From Brevibacillus porteri (GTDB lineage: Bacteria; Bacillota; Bacilli; Brevibacillales; Brevibacillaceae), in contig NZ_PXZO01000042.1 of NCBI RefSeq assembly GCF_003013475.1, positions 1 through 64,000 on the forward strand: a stretch of DNA of 64,000 nucleotides. Direction: 5' to 3'. Every line of letters begins with the position of its first letter. Position 1 is the first letter of the stretch. The notes beneath the pieces are model-generated. The model was given only the letters and a program-made list of their open reading frames with translations. It was not told the origin of the DNA and did not search any database. Below are positions 51,621 through 59,732 of the stretch, piece after piece. The translations under genes were made by a program, and so were the position numbers.

Positions 51621-52397
51621 TTATAACCGAAAATGCTGTTTCGCCAGCTCTTTGAACCGCTCGCTGTCAATCTCTTCTTTCGTCATAACGCCATCCACCC
51701 ATTGCGTAAAAGAACTGTTCGTCAACGTAACATTGCCGCTCTCCGTCAGTTGCGTAAGCAAAGGGCTTTTATTGAAGGGAGACTGTTCATGATCGGCGAT
51801 AATCGTCTGAATCTCGTTTAATTCCGTTTCATCCGCCACCAGCTTCTGCGAATCAAACGTATAGCCGATCCTCCAGTCCGTATCCTTGTGCCGCAGCTTC
51901 ATTTCGAGTACATAATCGCCATACTCCGTCTGCTCTTTCTTGATCCGAAACTCACCATTGCGCGAAGAGACGGTCTCCCCGGTAAACGGAACAGGCTTCA
52001 ACGGCAGGTTCGAACCAAAACCCGTGTCGAGCAAATACGTTTGCCCCTCATAGGTAAGCAAAATCGTGGCATGCGTCCGACCAATCGTGTAATACTCGCC
52101 AACGTTCTGTCTGTATACAACTCCACGAATCAGATGGGCATCAAATCCATTTTCCAGCAAGAAGAAATACAGCATCGGATTGAGTTCGTAGCAAAGACCG
52201 CCTTCGTTTCTGACCAATATCTTCTCCATGATGGACTGTCTAGAGATTACCCTTGTTCGCTCATCCACAATGCACAGGTTTTCAAAAGGAATCGCCAATG
52301 CTGTCAGATCAAGGAGGCGATCCAATGTATCGAAGGTAATCGTTTCATTTTCTGGCATGCCGATTCTTTTCCGAAATAAGGCATTTAGCTCACTCAT
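51621..52397 (-). CDS. arylamine N-acetyltransferase
   Basis: A 258-residue NAT with the Cys69-His109-Asp124 triad in GGLCYELN, RTHATIL and DTGFGSN. It transfers acetyl groups from acetyl-CoA to arylamines, hydrazines or amine antibiotics. The length and spacing are normal for the family. Its neighbours give no pathway clue. The ATG at 52397 has AGGGGGAAG upstream. Confidence 0.92.
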   Translation of the reverse strand: MSELNALFRKRIGMPENETITFDTLDRLLDLTALAIPFENLCIVDERTRVISRQSIMEKILVRNEGGLCYELNPMLYFFLLENGFDAHLIRGVVYRQNVGEYYTIGRTHATILLTYEGQTYLLDTGFGSNLPLKPVPFTGETVSSRNGEFRIKKEQTEYGDYVLEMKLRHKDTDWRIGYTFDSQKLVADETELNEIQTIIADHEQSPFNKSPLLTQLTESGNVTLTNSSFTQWVDGVMTKEEIDSERFKELAKQHFRL

Positions 52398-52456
52398 GCT
52401 TCTTCCCCCTAAATAGGCTCTCCCTCAAGTATACGCCAGGTTCCAGCTCGATTTCC

Positions 52457-54211
52457 TTATATGCCGAGCAGCTTTAGCTTCCGATACAAGGTGCGTAGCC
52501 CAATCCCGAGTTCTTCAGCCACCCGCTGCTTTCCTTTCAAATCACTGCCGTGCTTTTGCAACGAAGCGCGAATTGCCTCCGCTTGTGCATCGGCGACTCT
52601 TGCTTTGATAGCTGGACCTGAAGGTGAAGGAGCCATTAGAGGACGAGCACGAAGGCGCGGAGGCAAGCTGTCGACAGTCAGTACCGTGTCTTGCTCCATG
52701 TTCATGGCGTACTCGATGGCGTTTTCCAGTTCCCGCACATTGCCCGGCCAGTGATAGTGCGTGAGCAGGTTGATCGCCTCTCGTGCTATTCCGAAGAAGG
52801 TGCGTCCTGCTTGCTCTCCGTACTTCTCCATAAATGAAACGGCCAAGAGCTCGATGTCTTCCTTACGCTCTGCGAGTGACGGGACGTGAATGGGAATGAC
52901 GTTCAACCGATAGTACAAGTCGGCACGAAACGCTTTTTTCTCCACGAGCTCCTCCAGATTCTGGTTCGTTGCCGCGATGATTCGTACATTGATAGGAAAC
53001 GATCGCGTGCTGCCGATGCGTTCCACGACCTTTTCCTGCAAGACGCGCAGCAGCTTTGCTTGCAACGAGAGCGGCATATCGCCGATTTCATCCAGAAAAA
53101 GCGTACCTCCCTCTGCCATTTCGAACCGCCCTGGCTTTCCTCCCTTTTTGGCTCCGGTAAAAGCACCATCCTCGTAACCAAACAATTCGCTTTCGAACAA
53201 ATTTTCCGGAATGCTGGCACAATTGATCGCGACAAACGGGTAGTAAGCGCGTGTGCTTGCCTCGTGAATCGCTTTTGCCAGATGTCCTTTGCCTGTCCCT
53301 GTTTCGCCGGTAATTAGTACCGTAGAGCTGCTGTTACCGATTTTCATCGCCATTTCTTTGACCTGTTTGATGGCTGCGCTGTTTCCTACGATTTGAGCCA
53401 AGCTATCCACTTTGCCAGACGATCGGCTCCCTTGATGATCCAGCAAACGCGGAACGGTAAGCGGTCCCCTCTGCACGCGAAGCACGCCGCCAATGAGCTG
53501 ATTGTTGACGATGATCGGCGTGGCCTCGGTGGGAGCATCCAGCTTGTCAACGAGACAATTGGCGATCGGCAAGGAATGTGCGGCCATCCCGGATAATGAC
53601 GGCAGCAGCATCCGTGAAACCTCCGCTGGCAGCAGTTCATGCTGAGACAGCAGTCTACGCGCGCTGGCATTCGTATGAATGACATTGCCACTTCGGTCAA
53701 AGGTGAAATACGCATCGGCAACGGTATCCAGCGCTCCTTCCAACAGTCGCATGGAGTCATCAGACGATTCGATCTGTCTCGTCGCATGAGACTGTACAAT
53801 CGCCGTAATCATCTCGCTGACTTGTGTCAGGATTTGCTGGTATCTCTCTGTATGCTTGGATAGGCGATTTTGACCTTCCTTCGTAAAGGATGTGAGGGAA
53901 ACGACCCCGATTGCATGATTGGCTACCTTAATAGAAGAGAGCAGCTCTACTTTGGCGGGACAGCTGTCGAGAAAACGGCATCCTTTGCACATTTCCATAG
54001 AGCCGGGTTTGTCTACCACATACTGACCTTTTGCCAACACGAATTCAATCGAGGGCACATGCACATTTTCACCTTTTTGTTTCAAGTAGCGCTCCGTACT
54101 CACGACCAAGAGGCCGCGCTCGTTAATCACCGCAGCATCCACGTTCAATATATCTGAAATACTAGTAATGACCTTTTCGATGGCTGGTTTGCACAGATCC
54201 AACGAAACCAT
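52457..54211 (-). CDS. sigma-54-dependent activator with Cys-rich sensor domain and PAS
   Basis: A 584-residue activator. An N-terminal GAF/diacid-sensor-like domain (about 1-150) carries C75-C78-C84 (CxxCx5C), which could bind a metal or an Fe-S cluster. A PAS domain (DAYFTFDRSGNVIHTNASARRLL) follows, then AAA+ (GETGTGKGH, GAFTGA, TLFLDEIGDMP) and a Fis-type HTH (VAEELGIGLRTLYRKLKLLGI). It faces the SDR/GcvPA/GcvPB-like operon across 263 nt with a sigma-54 promoter and dyads, its presumed target. Confidence 0.85.
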   Translation of the reverse strand: MVSLDLCKPAIEKVITSISDILNVDAAVINERGLLVVSTERYLKQKGENVHVPSIEFVLAKGQYVVDKPGSMEMCKGCRFLDSCPAKVELLSSIKVANHAIGVVSLTSFTKEGQNRLSKHTERYQQILTQVSEMITAIVQSHATRQIESSDDSMRLLEGALDTVADAYFTFDRSGNVIHTNASARRLLSQHELLPAEVSRMLLPSLSGMAAHSLPIANCLVDKLDAPTEATPIIVNNQLIGGVLRVQRGPLTVPRLLDHQGSRSSGKVDSLAQIVGNSAAIKQVKEMAMKIGNSSSTVLITGETGTGKGHLAKAIHEASTRAYYPFVAINCASIPENLFESELFGYEDGAFTGAKKGGKPGRFEMAEGGTLFLDEIGDMPLSLQAKLLRVLQEKVVERIGSTRSFPINVRIIAATNQNLEELVEKKAFRADLYYRLNVIPIHVPSLAERKEDIELLAVSFMEKYGEQAGRTFFGIAREAINLLTHYHWPGNVRELENAIEYAMNMEQDTVLTVDSLPPRLRARPLMAPSPSGPAIKARVADAQAEAIRASLQKHGSDLKGKQRVAEELGIGLRTLYRKLKLLGI

Positions 54212-54291
54212 GGATATCCTCCCTGTTGATTGTCCTTGCTCTCTATTTTATGAAATATTTAGATAGTTCACAAACATTTTACCACTGATGT

Positions 54292-54327
54292 TTGCCAATA
54301 ATGACAACTCATTGCCACTTTTGTCAC
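54292..54327. promoter_or_regulatory. upstream activating sites of the SDR-GcvP-like operon
   Basis: Two dyads of the form TTGCCA-N4-TGnCA[A/C] (54292-54307 and 54312-54327) lie 20 bp apart, two helical turns. They are 98-133 bp upstream of the sigma-54 promoter. Confidence 0.65.
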
Positions 54328-54424
54328 CGCCAGGACGGTACGAAACACAGTCGGAGCCTCGTAAAATCAGCTGTTTTGGCGATCAAGCAAGGAGCATGTT
54401 ACTCGGCAGAGTCCATTCCATACT

Positions 54425-54440
54425 TGGCACAGTGATTGCA
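54425..54440 (+). promoter_or_regulatory. sigma-54 promoter of the SDR-GcvP-like operon
   Basis: tggcacagtgattgca is a near-consensus -24/-12 element (TGGCAC-N5-TTGCA), 35 nt upstream of the SDR gene. Confidence 0.88.
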
Positions 54441-54474
54441 TTATTAACTTTTCATCTAAGGGGAGTGATCAACC

Positions 54475-55257
54475 ATGGTAAACACGAACGAGGTATTCCA
54501 TTTGCATGGAAAGGTGGCCTTGGTAACTGGCGCTGCTTCCGGTATCGGACTTGCAACAGCGAAACGACTGGCTCAATTCGGAGTAAACGTCATGCTGCTT
54601 GATATCAACGAGGAGCTCGGGGAAAAGGCGGCACAGGAAATCGTAGCGGAGGGCGGGTCAGCCCGTTATTTTACATGCAATGTCGTTTCCCAACAGGATT
54701 GTCGCGAAGTAACGCAAGCGATCGAGGAAGCGTACGGTCGCATCGATATTTTGTTCAACAACGCAGGCGTGATTAGAAGAAAGACGGTCGTCGAGCTGGA
54801 AGAAGATGATTGGGATCTGGTCGTCGATGTCTCCTTGAAGGGGGCTTACAACCTCTCGAAATTCGTCATACCGGTCATGGCAAAAACAGGCGGAGGCAGC
54901 ATCATTAACACTGGCTCTGGCTGGGGCATCAAGGGCGGTGACAAGGCTGCGGCCTACTGCGCGGCAAAAGCAGGCGTCGTCAACCTGACGCGGGCAATGG
55001 CGATTGACCACGGTCCGGAAAATATCCGTGTAAATTGCGTGTCACCCGGCGATACCGACACACCTCTGTTGCGTGAAGAAGCGCGCCAGCTGGAAAAGGA
55101 AGAAGGAGCATTCCTCGTCTCCTCCGCCCAAGGACGTCCGCTGGAGCGTCTCGGTTCTCCGCAAGATATTGCCAATGCTGTCCTGTTCTTTGCCAGCGAC
55201 CTGTCATCCTGGGTGACGGGTTCCGTACTGGTCGTCGACGGCGGCGGTTTGGCTTAA
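54475..55257 (+). CDS. short-chain dehydrogenase/reductase
   Basis: A 260-residue classical SDR: TGAASGIG (cofactor), NNAG, catalytic Ser in NTGSGWG, and YCAAKAG (YxxxK). DINEEL after strand 2 has an acidic residue, which favours NAD over NADP. It heads the sigma-54-driven operon before two glycine-dehydrogenase-like genes, so it probably oxidises a hydroxy acid, hydroxy amino acid or amino alcohol. ATG with AAGGGGAG upstream. Confidence 0.85.
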   Translation: MVNTNEVFHLHGKVALVTGAASGIGLATAKRLAQFGVNVMLLDINEELGEKAAQEIVAEGGSARYFTCNVVSQQDCREVTQAIEEAYGRIDILFNNAGVIRRKTVVELEEDDWDLVVDVSLKGAYNLSKFVIPVMAKTGGGSIINTGSGWGIKGGDKAAAYCAAKAGVVNLTRAMAIDHGPENIRVNCVSPGDTDTPLLREEARQLEKEEGAFLVSSAQGRPLERLGSPQDIANAVLFFASDLSSWVTGSVLVVDGGGLA

Positions 55258-55309
55258 TTGATCGTTATTTCGACTGAATATTCCAACGAAGAGATGGAGG
55301 AACCATGAG

Positions 55310-56695
55310 ATGAGCGTACAGCGTTATGCCCACCCGTATATTCCGAATTCTGCACCTGAAGTCAAAGAGAAAATGCTTACCGAAATCGGCTTTTCCAGCA
55401 TCGAAGATATCTATGCGGACATTCCCGGGGAGCTGCGCCTACAAGAAAAAATGAACATCCCAAAAGCTTTGACCGAGTACGAGCTGGAGCGCCACGTCAA
55501 CCAGCTGATGAACAAAAACCAAACCACAAAAGAAAATATCAGCTTCCTCGGCGCAGGCTGCTGGCCGCATTTTGTTCCGGCTGTCTGTGATGAAATCAAC
55601 TCCCGCGCGGAGTTTCTGACGGCGTATGCTGGAGAGCCTTACGAAGACAAGGGGCGCTTTCAGGCGTTGTTCGAATACCAAAGCCTCGTAGCTGAACTGG
55701 TCGATATGGATGTCGTAAACGTTCCGACCTTTGACTGGGCACAGGCTGCTTCCACTGCTCTGCGCATGGCAGCACGTATCACCAAACGCACAGAGCTACT
55801 GGTCTCGAAAAATATCCATCCCGACAAGCTCTTGATCATCAAAAACTATACGTCTCCTGATCTTACTGTCACCTCGATCGATTTTGAGAACGAAACAGGC
55901 AGTCTTGACCTAAATGATTTAAAAGCAAAGCTCAGTGTGGATACAGCAGCGGTTTACTTCGAAAACCCGACCTTCCTCGGCTCCGTGGAAGTAAACGGAC
56001 AGATGATTGCGGACTTGGCTCATGCTGCTGGTGCCATTTGCGTAGTCGGTGTCGATCCCATCTCTCTCGGCGTGATGGAATCTCCGGCGAATTACGGCGC
56101 GGACATTGTGTGCGGAGATTTGCAGCCGCTTGGCGTACACATGCATTACGGCGGTGGGCAATCCGGCTTTATCGCGACGCATGACGATCCGACCTACGTC
56201 ATGGAATATCCGTCCCGCTTGTTCGGAATCGCTCCGACAGAGGTCGAAGGCGAATACGGCTTCGGGGACGTCGCGTACGACCGCACCTCTTTTGCCAAGC
56301 GTGAAAAAGGCAAAGAGTCCGTTGGAACACAAACCGCGCTATGGGGCATTACCGCAGGCGTGTACTTGGCGACGATGGGACCTGTAGGCATGGAAGAAGT
56401 CGGGCAAGGCATCATGCAGCGCTCCCAATACGCCGCCAAACAGCTCTCTTCCATTCCCGGAGTCGAGGCCAAATTCGCCGCTCCCTTCTTCAAAGAGTTC
56501 GTGATCGACTTTTCGCAAACAGGCAAAACCGTCAAAGACATCAACGCTGCTCTTCTCGCCAAAGGAATTTTCGGCGGAGTTGATTTGACTGAACACTACC
56601 CGGAATTGGGTCAATGTGCGCTCTACTGCGTCACGGAGGTTCATACCCAGGAGGATATCGATACACTCGTCGCTGCCATCACAAGCATTTTGTAA
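55310..56695 (+). CDS. glycine dehydrogenase subunit 1 (GcvPA)-like protein
   Basis: A 461-residue protein of the GcvPA family: RYAHPYIPNS, FLGAGCWPHFVPAVCDEI, the TAYAGEPYEDKGRFQALFEYQS segment and GDLQPLGVHMHYGGG. It forms the alpha subunit of the PLP-dependent glycine decarboxylase in Bacillota. Here the usual partners gcvT and gcvH are missing, and several active-site-facing segments differ (GCWPHF, HMHYGGGQSG), so a different amino acid substrate is possible. Expressed from a sigma-54 promoter with SDR and the GcvPB-like gene. Confidence 0.82.
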   Translation: MSVQRYAHPYIPNSAPEVKEKMLTEIGFSSIEDIYADIPGELRLQEKMNIPKALTEYELERHVNQLMNKNQTTKENISFLGAGCWPHFVPAVCDEINSRAEFLTAYAGEPYEDKGRFQALFEYQSLVAELVDMDVVNVPTFDWAQAASTALRMAARITKRTELLVSKNIHPDKLLIIKNYTSPDLTVTSIDFENETGSLDLNDLKAKLSVDTAAVYFENPTFLGSVEVNGQMIADLAHAAGAICVVGVDPISLGVMESPANYGADIVCGDLQPLGVHMHYGGGQSGFIATHDDPTYVMEYPSRLFGIAPTEVEGEYGFGDVAYDRTSFAKREKGKESVGTQTALWGITAGVYLATMGPVGMEEVGQGIMQRSQYAAKQLSSIPGVEAKFAAPFFKEFVIDFSQTGKTVKDINAALLAKGIFGGVDLTEHYPELGQCALYCVTEVHTQEDIDTLVAAITSIL

Positions 56696-56719
56696 AAACG
56701 AAAAAGGAGGAAACCGACC

Positions 56720-58309
56720 ATGAAAACATCCGAAGGAACAATCGACAAAATGAAACCGATTCCGAGAGATCATAAGGTACGCCGCTTCCACCAAGCAAAA
56801 TGGGATGAGCCTGTCATTTTCGAGCTGAGCCAGCCCGGTGAGCGTGGCGTCGAAGTACCACCCGTCGAGCCACAAATCGTGGAGACCGTAGGCGATGGCA
56901 TCTCTTCGCTGCCAGATAGCCTACTCCGGAAAAAACGGCCGAATCTTCCCGAGATTAGTCAGTACCGCGTGATCCGTCATTACTCCCGCATTTCGCAGGA
57001 GGTTCTGGGGTCAGATTTCAACGTAGAGATCGGGCAAGGCACCTGCACGATGAAATACTCCCCGAAAATCAATGAACGCTTCGTACGCTCGCCGAAAATG
57101 GCGGAGCTGCATCCGCTGCAAGACGAGTCCACTGTCCAGGGGATGCTGGAGATGACGTATCAGCTCGATCTATACTTGCGCGAGATTTCAGGAATGGACA
57201 AATTCTCGTTCCAACCGGGCAGCGGCACACAGGCGTTGTTTACCCAAGCCTCTATCGTGCGCAAATACCACGAAGCTCGCGGCGAAGGAGAACAGCGCAA
57301 CGAGTTTATTACCACCCATTTTTCCCACCCATCCCAAGCAGCGACGGCCGCAGTCAAAGGCTTCAAAATCATATATGTACCAGCCGACGAAAACGGCTAC
57401 CCTGATCTGGAAGCGCTAAAAGGTCTCGTATCCGAGCGAACCGCTGCCTTTGCCGTAGCGAATCCAGAGGATACAGGCATTTACAACTCCCGCATCAAGG
57501 AGTTCACAGATGTCGTTCACGCCGCAGGGGGGCTGTGCTGCTACGACCAAGCAAACGCCAACGGTTTGCTCGGCATTACCCGCGCGCTGGAAGCAGGCTT
57601 TGACATGTGCTTCTTCAACCTGCACAAAACCTTCTCCGTTCCTCACGCTTGCGGCGGACCTGCAACAGGTGCCATTGGGGTCACTGCCGAGCTTGCGCCA
57701 TTCCTGCCAGGACCGATCGTAGACTTCGACGGAGAGCGTTACTTCTATAAGCGTGATTTGAAAAACAGCATCGGGAAAGTCCGCAGCTTTTACGGTGTAC
57801 CACCTGCTGTCCTGCGCTCCTACGCTTGGGTCCGTGCACTTGGTGCTGACGGCTTGAGGGAAGTTGCCGAAATCGCTTGCCTTAACAACAACTATCTCTA
57901 TCACAAAATCCTGCAAATCCGCGGTGCAAGCGCGCCCTATATACAAGGTCGACGCCTGGAGCAGGTTCGTTATAGCTGGCAGCAGCTAAAAGAAGACACG
58001 GGCGTCACGACGTATGATGTTCAACGCCGCATGATCGACTTTGCCCACCATTACTGGACCAGTCACCACCCGTACGTCGTACCAGAGCCGTTTACACTGG
58101 AACCGACGGAGTCCTATTCCATGGCAGAGCTCGACGAATACGTCGCGGCACTGACCCATATTTCACAGGAAGCCTATGAGAATCCGGAGATCGTCAAAAC
58201 CGCGCCGCACAATAGTACAGGTCACCGTGTCCTAGAGTCCGTACTCGATGATCCTGATCAATGGTGCATCACATGGAGAGCTTATTTGAAAAAGACGGCA
58301 CAAGGATAA
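56720..58309 (+). CDS. glycine dehydrogenase subunit 2 (GcvPB)-like PLP enzyme
   Basis: 529 residues, about 40 longer than B. subtilis GcvPB because of an N-terminal extension. The PLP Lys is K303 in FFNLHKTFSVPHACGGPATG, where canonical GcvPB reads NLHKTFSTPHGGGGPGSG. FQPGSGTQALFTQ and VANPEDTGIYN are also conserved-type motifs. With the GcvPA-like protein it should decarboxylate or otherwise act on an alpha-amino acid. The altered loop next to the Lys and the absence of GcvT/GcvH argue that this is not the housekeeping glycine cleavage system. Confidence 0.8.
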   Translation: MKTSEGTIDKMKPIPRDHKVRRFHQAKWDEPVIFELSQPGERGVEVPPVEPQIVETVGDGISSLPDSLLRKKRPNLPEISQYRVIRHYSRISQEVLGSDFNVEIGQGTCTMKYSPKINERFVRSPKMAELHPLQDESTVQGMLEMTYQLDLYLREISGMDKFSFQPGSGTQALFTQASIVRKYHEARGEGEQRNEFITTHFSHPSQAATAAVKGFKIIYVPADENGYPDLEALKGLVSERTAAFAVANPEDTGIYNSRIKEFTDVVHAAGGLCCYDQANANGLLGITRALEAGFDMCFFNLHKTFSVPHACGGPATGAIGVTAELAPFLPGPIVDFDGERYFYKRDLKNSIGKVRSFYGVPPAVLRSYAWVRALGADGLREVAEIACLNNNYLYHKILQIRGASAPYIQGRRLEQVRYSWQQLKEDTGVTTYDVQRRMIDFAHHYWTSHHPYVVPEPFTLEPTESYSMAELDEYVAALTHISQEAYENPEIVKTAPHNSTGHRVLESVLDDPDQWCITWRAYLKKTAQG

Positions 58310-58317
58310 AAAGAAAG

Positions 58318-58356
58318 AAACGCCAGCACAGATACGACAAGTGCTGGCGTTCTTTT
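58318..58356 (+). terminator. terminator of the SDR-GcvP-like operon
   Basis: aacgccagcac and gtgctggcgtt are perfect 11-bp arms, followed by cttttcg. Confidence 0.85.
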
Positions 58357-58373
58357 CGTTGGGGAGGTTTCTT

Positions 58374-59027
58374 TTAGAACTGATTCGGGAACTGCTTAAT
58401 GATGCCTGCTGTCAGGACATCCGCCAATGAGATGATGTGATCCTCACCTTGATCAAATGCAGCAATATCCGCTTCCCAGTCTTTTTTCAATCTCGCCTGG
58501 AGATTATCCGTGAGCAGCTTCAGATGCACGTACATCATCTCTTTTAGTTCCTTCTCAGTCCAATTAGGGTTGGCGCTGCTTAAGAACTTGGCGATCTCAT
58601 CCGCATTACGGTGCCACTCCTTATCAAGCTTTGCTACAGTAGCCTGATCGCCTTTTTTGGCTGCGTCAATGATTTTGCCGCCTATCGTAATATGCTCGGT
58701 CAGCAATTCGGTAAGCTTTTTACCTGCTTCCTCTCCGTAATACGGCTTCATTGCGTTCCCGATATCGACCTGGTTTTTCAAGAGACGTGCCTGTACGGCG
58801 TCTTTGTCTTCCAGCCCTGCCAAGGCGCTTACCATATAGGTGTGGTCCCACAGCAAATGGTCAATCCAGAGCCTACGCATATCGCCCTGCAGCTTTACTT
58901 CTTTCGGCTTTATACATTCTGCCTGCTGTACATTTCCTTTCGATTCCTTGGCTGCTGCCATACTCGGCACACCAAGTAATGCCACGCAAATCATCAGCAA
59001 TGTTACTTTCCTGAACACTGGAGTCAT
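58374..59027 (-). CDS. secreted helical protein of unknown function
   Basis: A 217-residue secreted protein with a signal peptide ending near AAAKES. The mature part is predicted all-helical and contains two similar segments (RRLWIDHLLWDHTYMVSAL and DKEWHRNADEIAKFLSSANP), suggesting an internal duplication. Family members occur in Bacillus and Brevibacillus without a known role. Head-to-head with the MarR gene. Confidence 0.6.
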   Translation of the reverse strand: MTPVFRKVTLLMICVALLGVPSMAAAKESKGNVQQAECIKPKEVKLQGDMRRLWIDHLLWDHTYMVSALAGLEDKDAVQARLLKNQVDIGNAMKPYYGEEAGKKLTELLTEHITIGGKIIDAAKKGDQATVAKLDKEWHRNADEIAKFLSSANPNWTEKELKEMMYVHLKLLTDNLQARLKKDWEADIAAFDQGEDHIISLADVLTAGIIKQFPNQF

Positions 59028-59120
59028 TTATTCCTTCTCCTTTTTTGATAAGTAGTGAAGCCCGCTGTTATTTTGAACAAAATTGGCTTTTTCATGCGTC
59101 TAACACATGAGTCCTGCAAA

Positions 59121-59162
59121 TTGACACTTGTCCGAGGCATCCTTATAGTTGTCATTAGCAAC
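59121..59162 (+). promoter_or_regulatory. marR-type gene promoter and operator
   Basis: ttgaca and tatagt are 17 nt apart. gttgtcattagcaac (59148-59162) overlaps the -10 and resembles the gttgttataacaac operators before the MFS gene, indicating autoregulation. Confidence 0.7.
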
Positions 59163-59197
59163 AATTGCACGGACTACCTAACCTAGGAGGTTTCGCA

Positions 59198-59623
59198 ATG
59201 AAATTAGATGAGTATATCGGCGTCATCGTGAAACGAACGGATTTAAAACTGAACAACTATTATCAAAAAGTATGCAATCCGTATAACATCACCATCGATC
59301 AGTGGATGATTTTTGTCGTGTTATGGGAAGAAGAAGGTTTGACCCAGAACGAGTTGGCAGAGCGCACCTACAAGGATAAAACGAATATCGCGCGGATGCT
59401 CTTTCTCATGGAAGAAAGAGGGTTCATTCATCGCGAAACAGATAAGAAGGATCGCCGCTCCCTTCGTGTCTATCTGACGGAAAAAGGGCGACTTTTAAAA
59501 GACGAGGTCCTTCCTCCCTCCATTGAAGCGTACGAGAAAACCATTGCAGGATTGACCGAAGAAGAAGTGAACCAATTTCGAAGAACACTCAATATCATTT
59601 ATGAGAACGTGAAAAACTTGTAA
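59198..59623 (+). CDS. MarR-family transcriptional regulator
   Basis: 141 residues with the MarR winged HTH (LTQNELAERTYKDKTNIARMLFLMEERGFIHRETDKKDRRSLRVYLTEKG). The Asp-Arg wing (DKKDRRS) is canonical. The ATG at 59198 has AGGAGG 8 nt upstream. It presumably represses itself and the following MFS exporter through GTTGT-N4-5-CAAC sites until an effector binds. Confidence 0.9.
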   Translation: MKLDEYIGVIVKRTDLKLNNYYQKVCNPYNITIDQWMIFVVLWEEEGLTQNELAERTYKDKTNIARMLFLMEERGFIHRETDKKDRRSLRVYLTEKGRLLKDEVLPPSIEAYEKTIAGLTEEEVNQFRRTLNIIYENVKNL

Positions 59624-59635
59624 AAACAAAACATA

Positions 59636-59694
59636 TTGCAGGATGCCATTTTTTGTATATAATTAGTTGTTATAACAACAGTTTTTATAACAAC
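59636..59694 (+). promoter_or_regulatory. MFS-gene promoter with tandem MarR operators
   Basis: ttgcag and tataat are 16 nt apart. gttgttataacaac (59666-59679) is a perfect palindrome, and gtttttataacaac (59681-59694) is a near-perfect second copy 15 nt on. Both lie just after the -10, where binding would block transcription. Confidence 0.8.
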
Positions 59695-59732
59695 TTTAAG
59701 GACGGAATATATACAAAAAAGGAGTGAACATG

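Noticed and set aside
55310-58309. Housekeeping glycine cleavage operon
   Set aside because: No aminomethyltransferase or H-protein gene is present, the promoter is sigma-54 type, and the PLP-lysine loop is altered.
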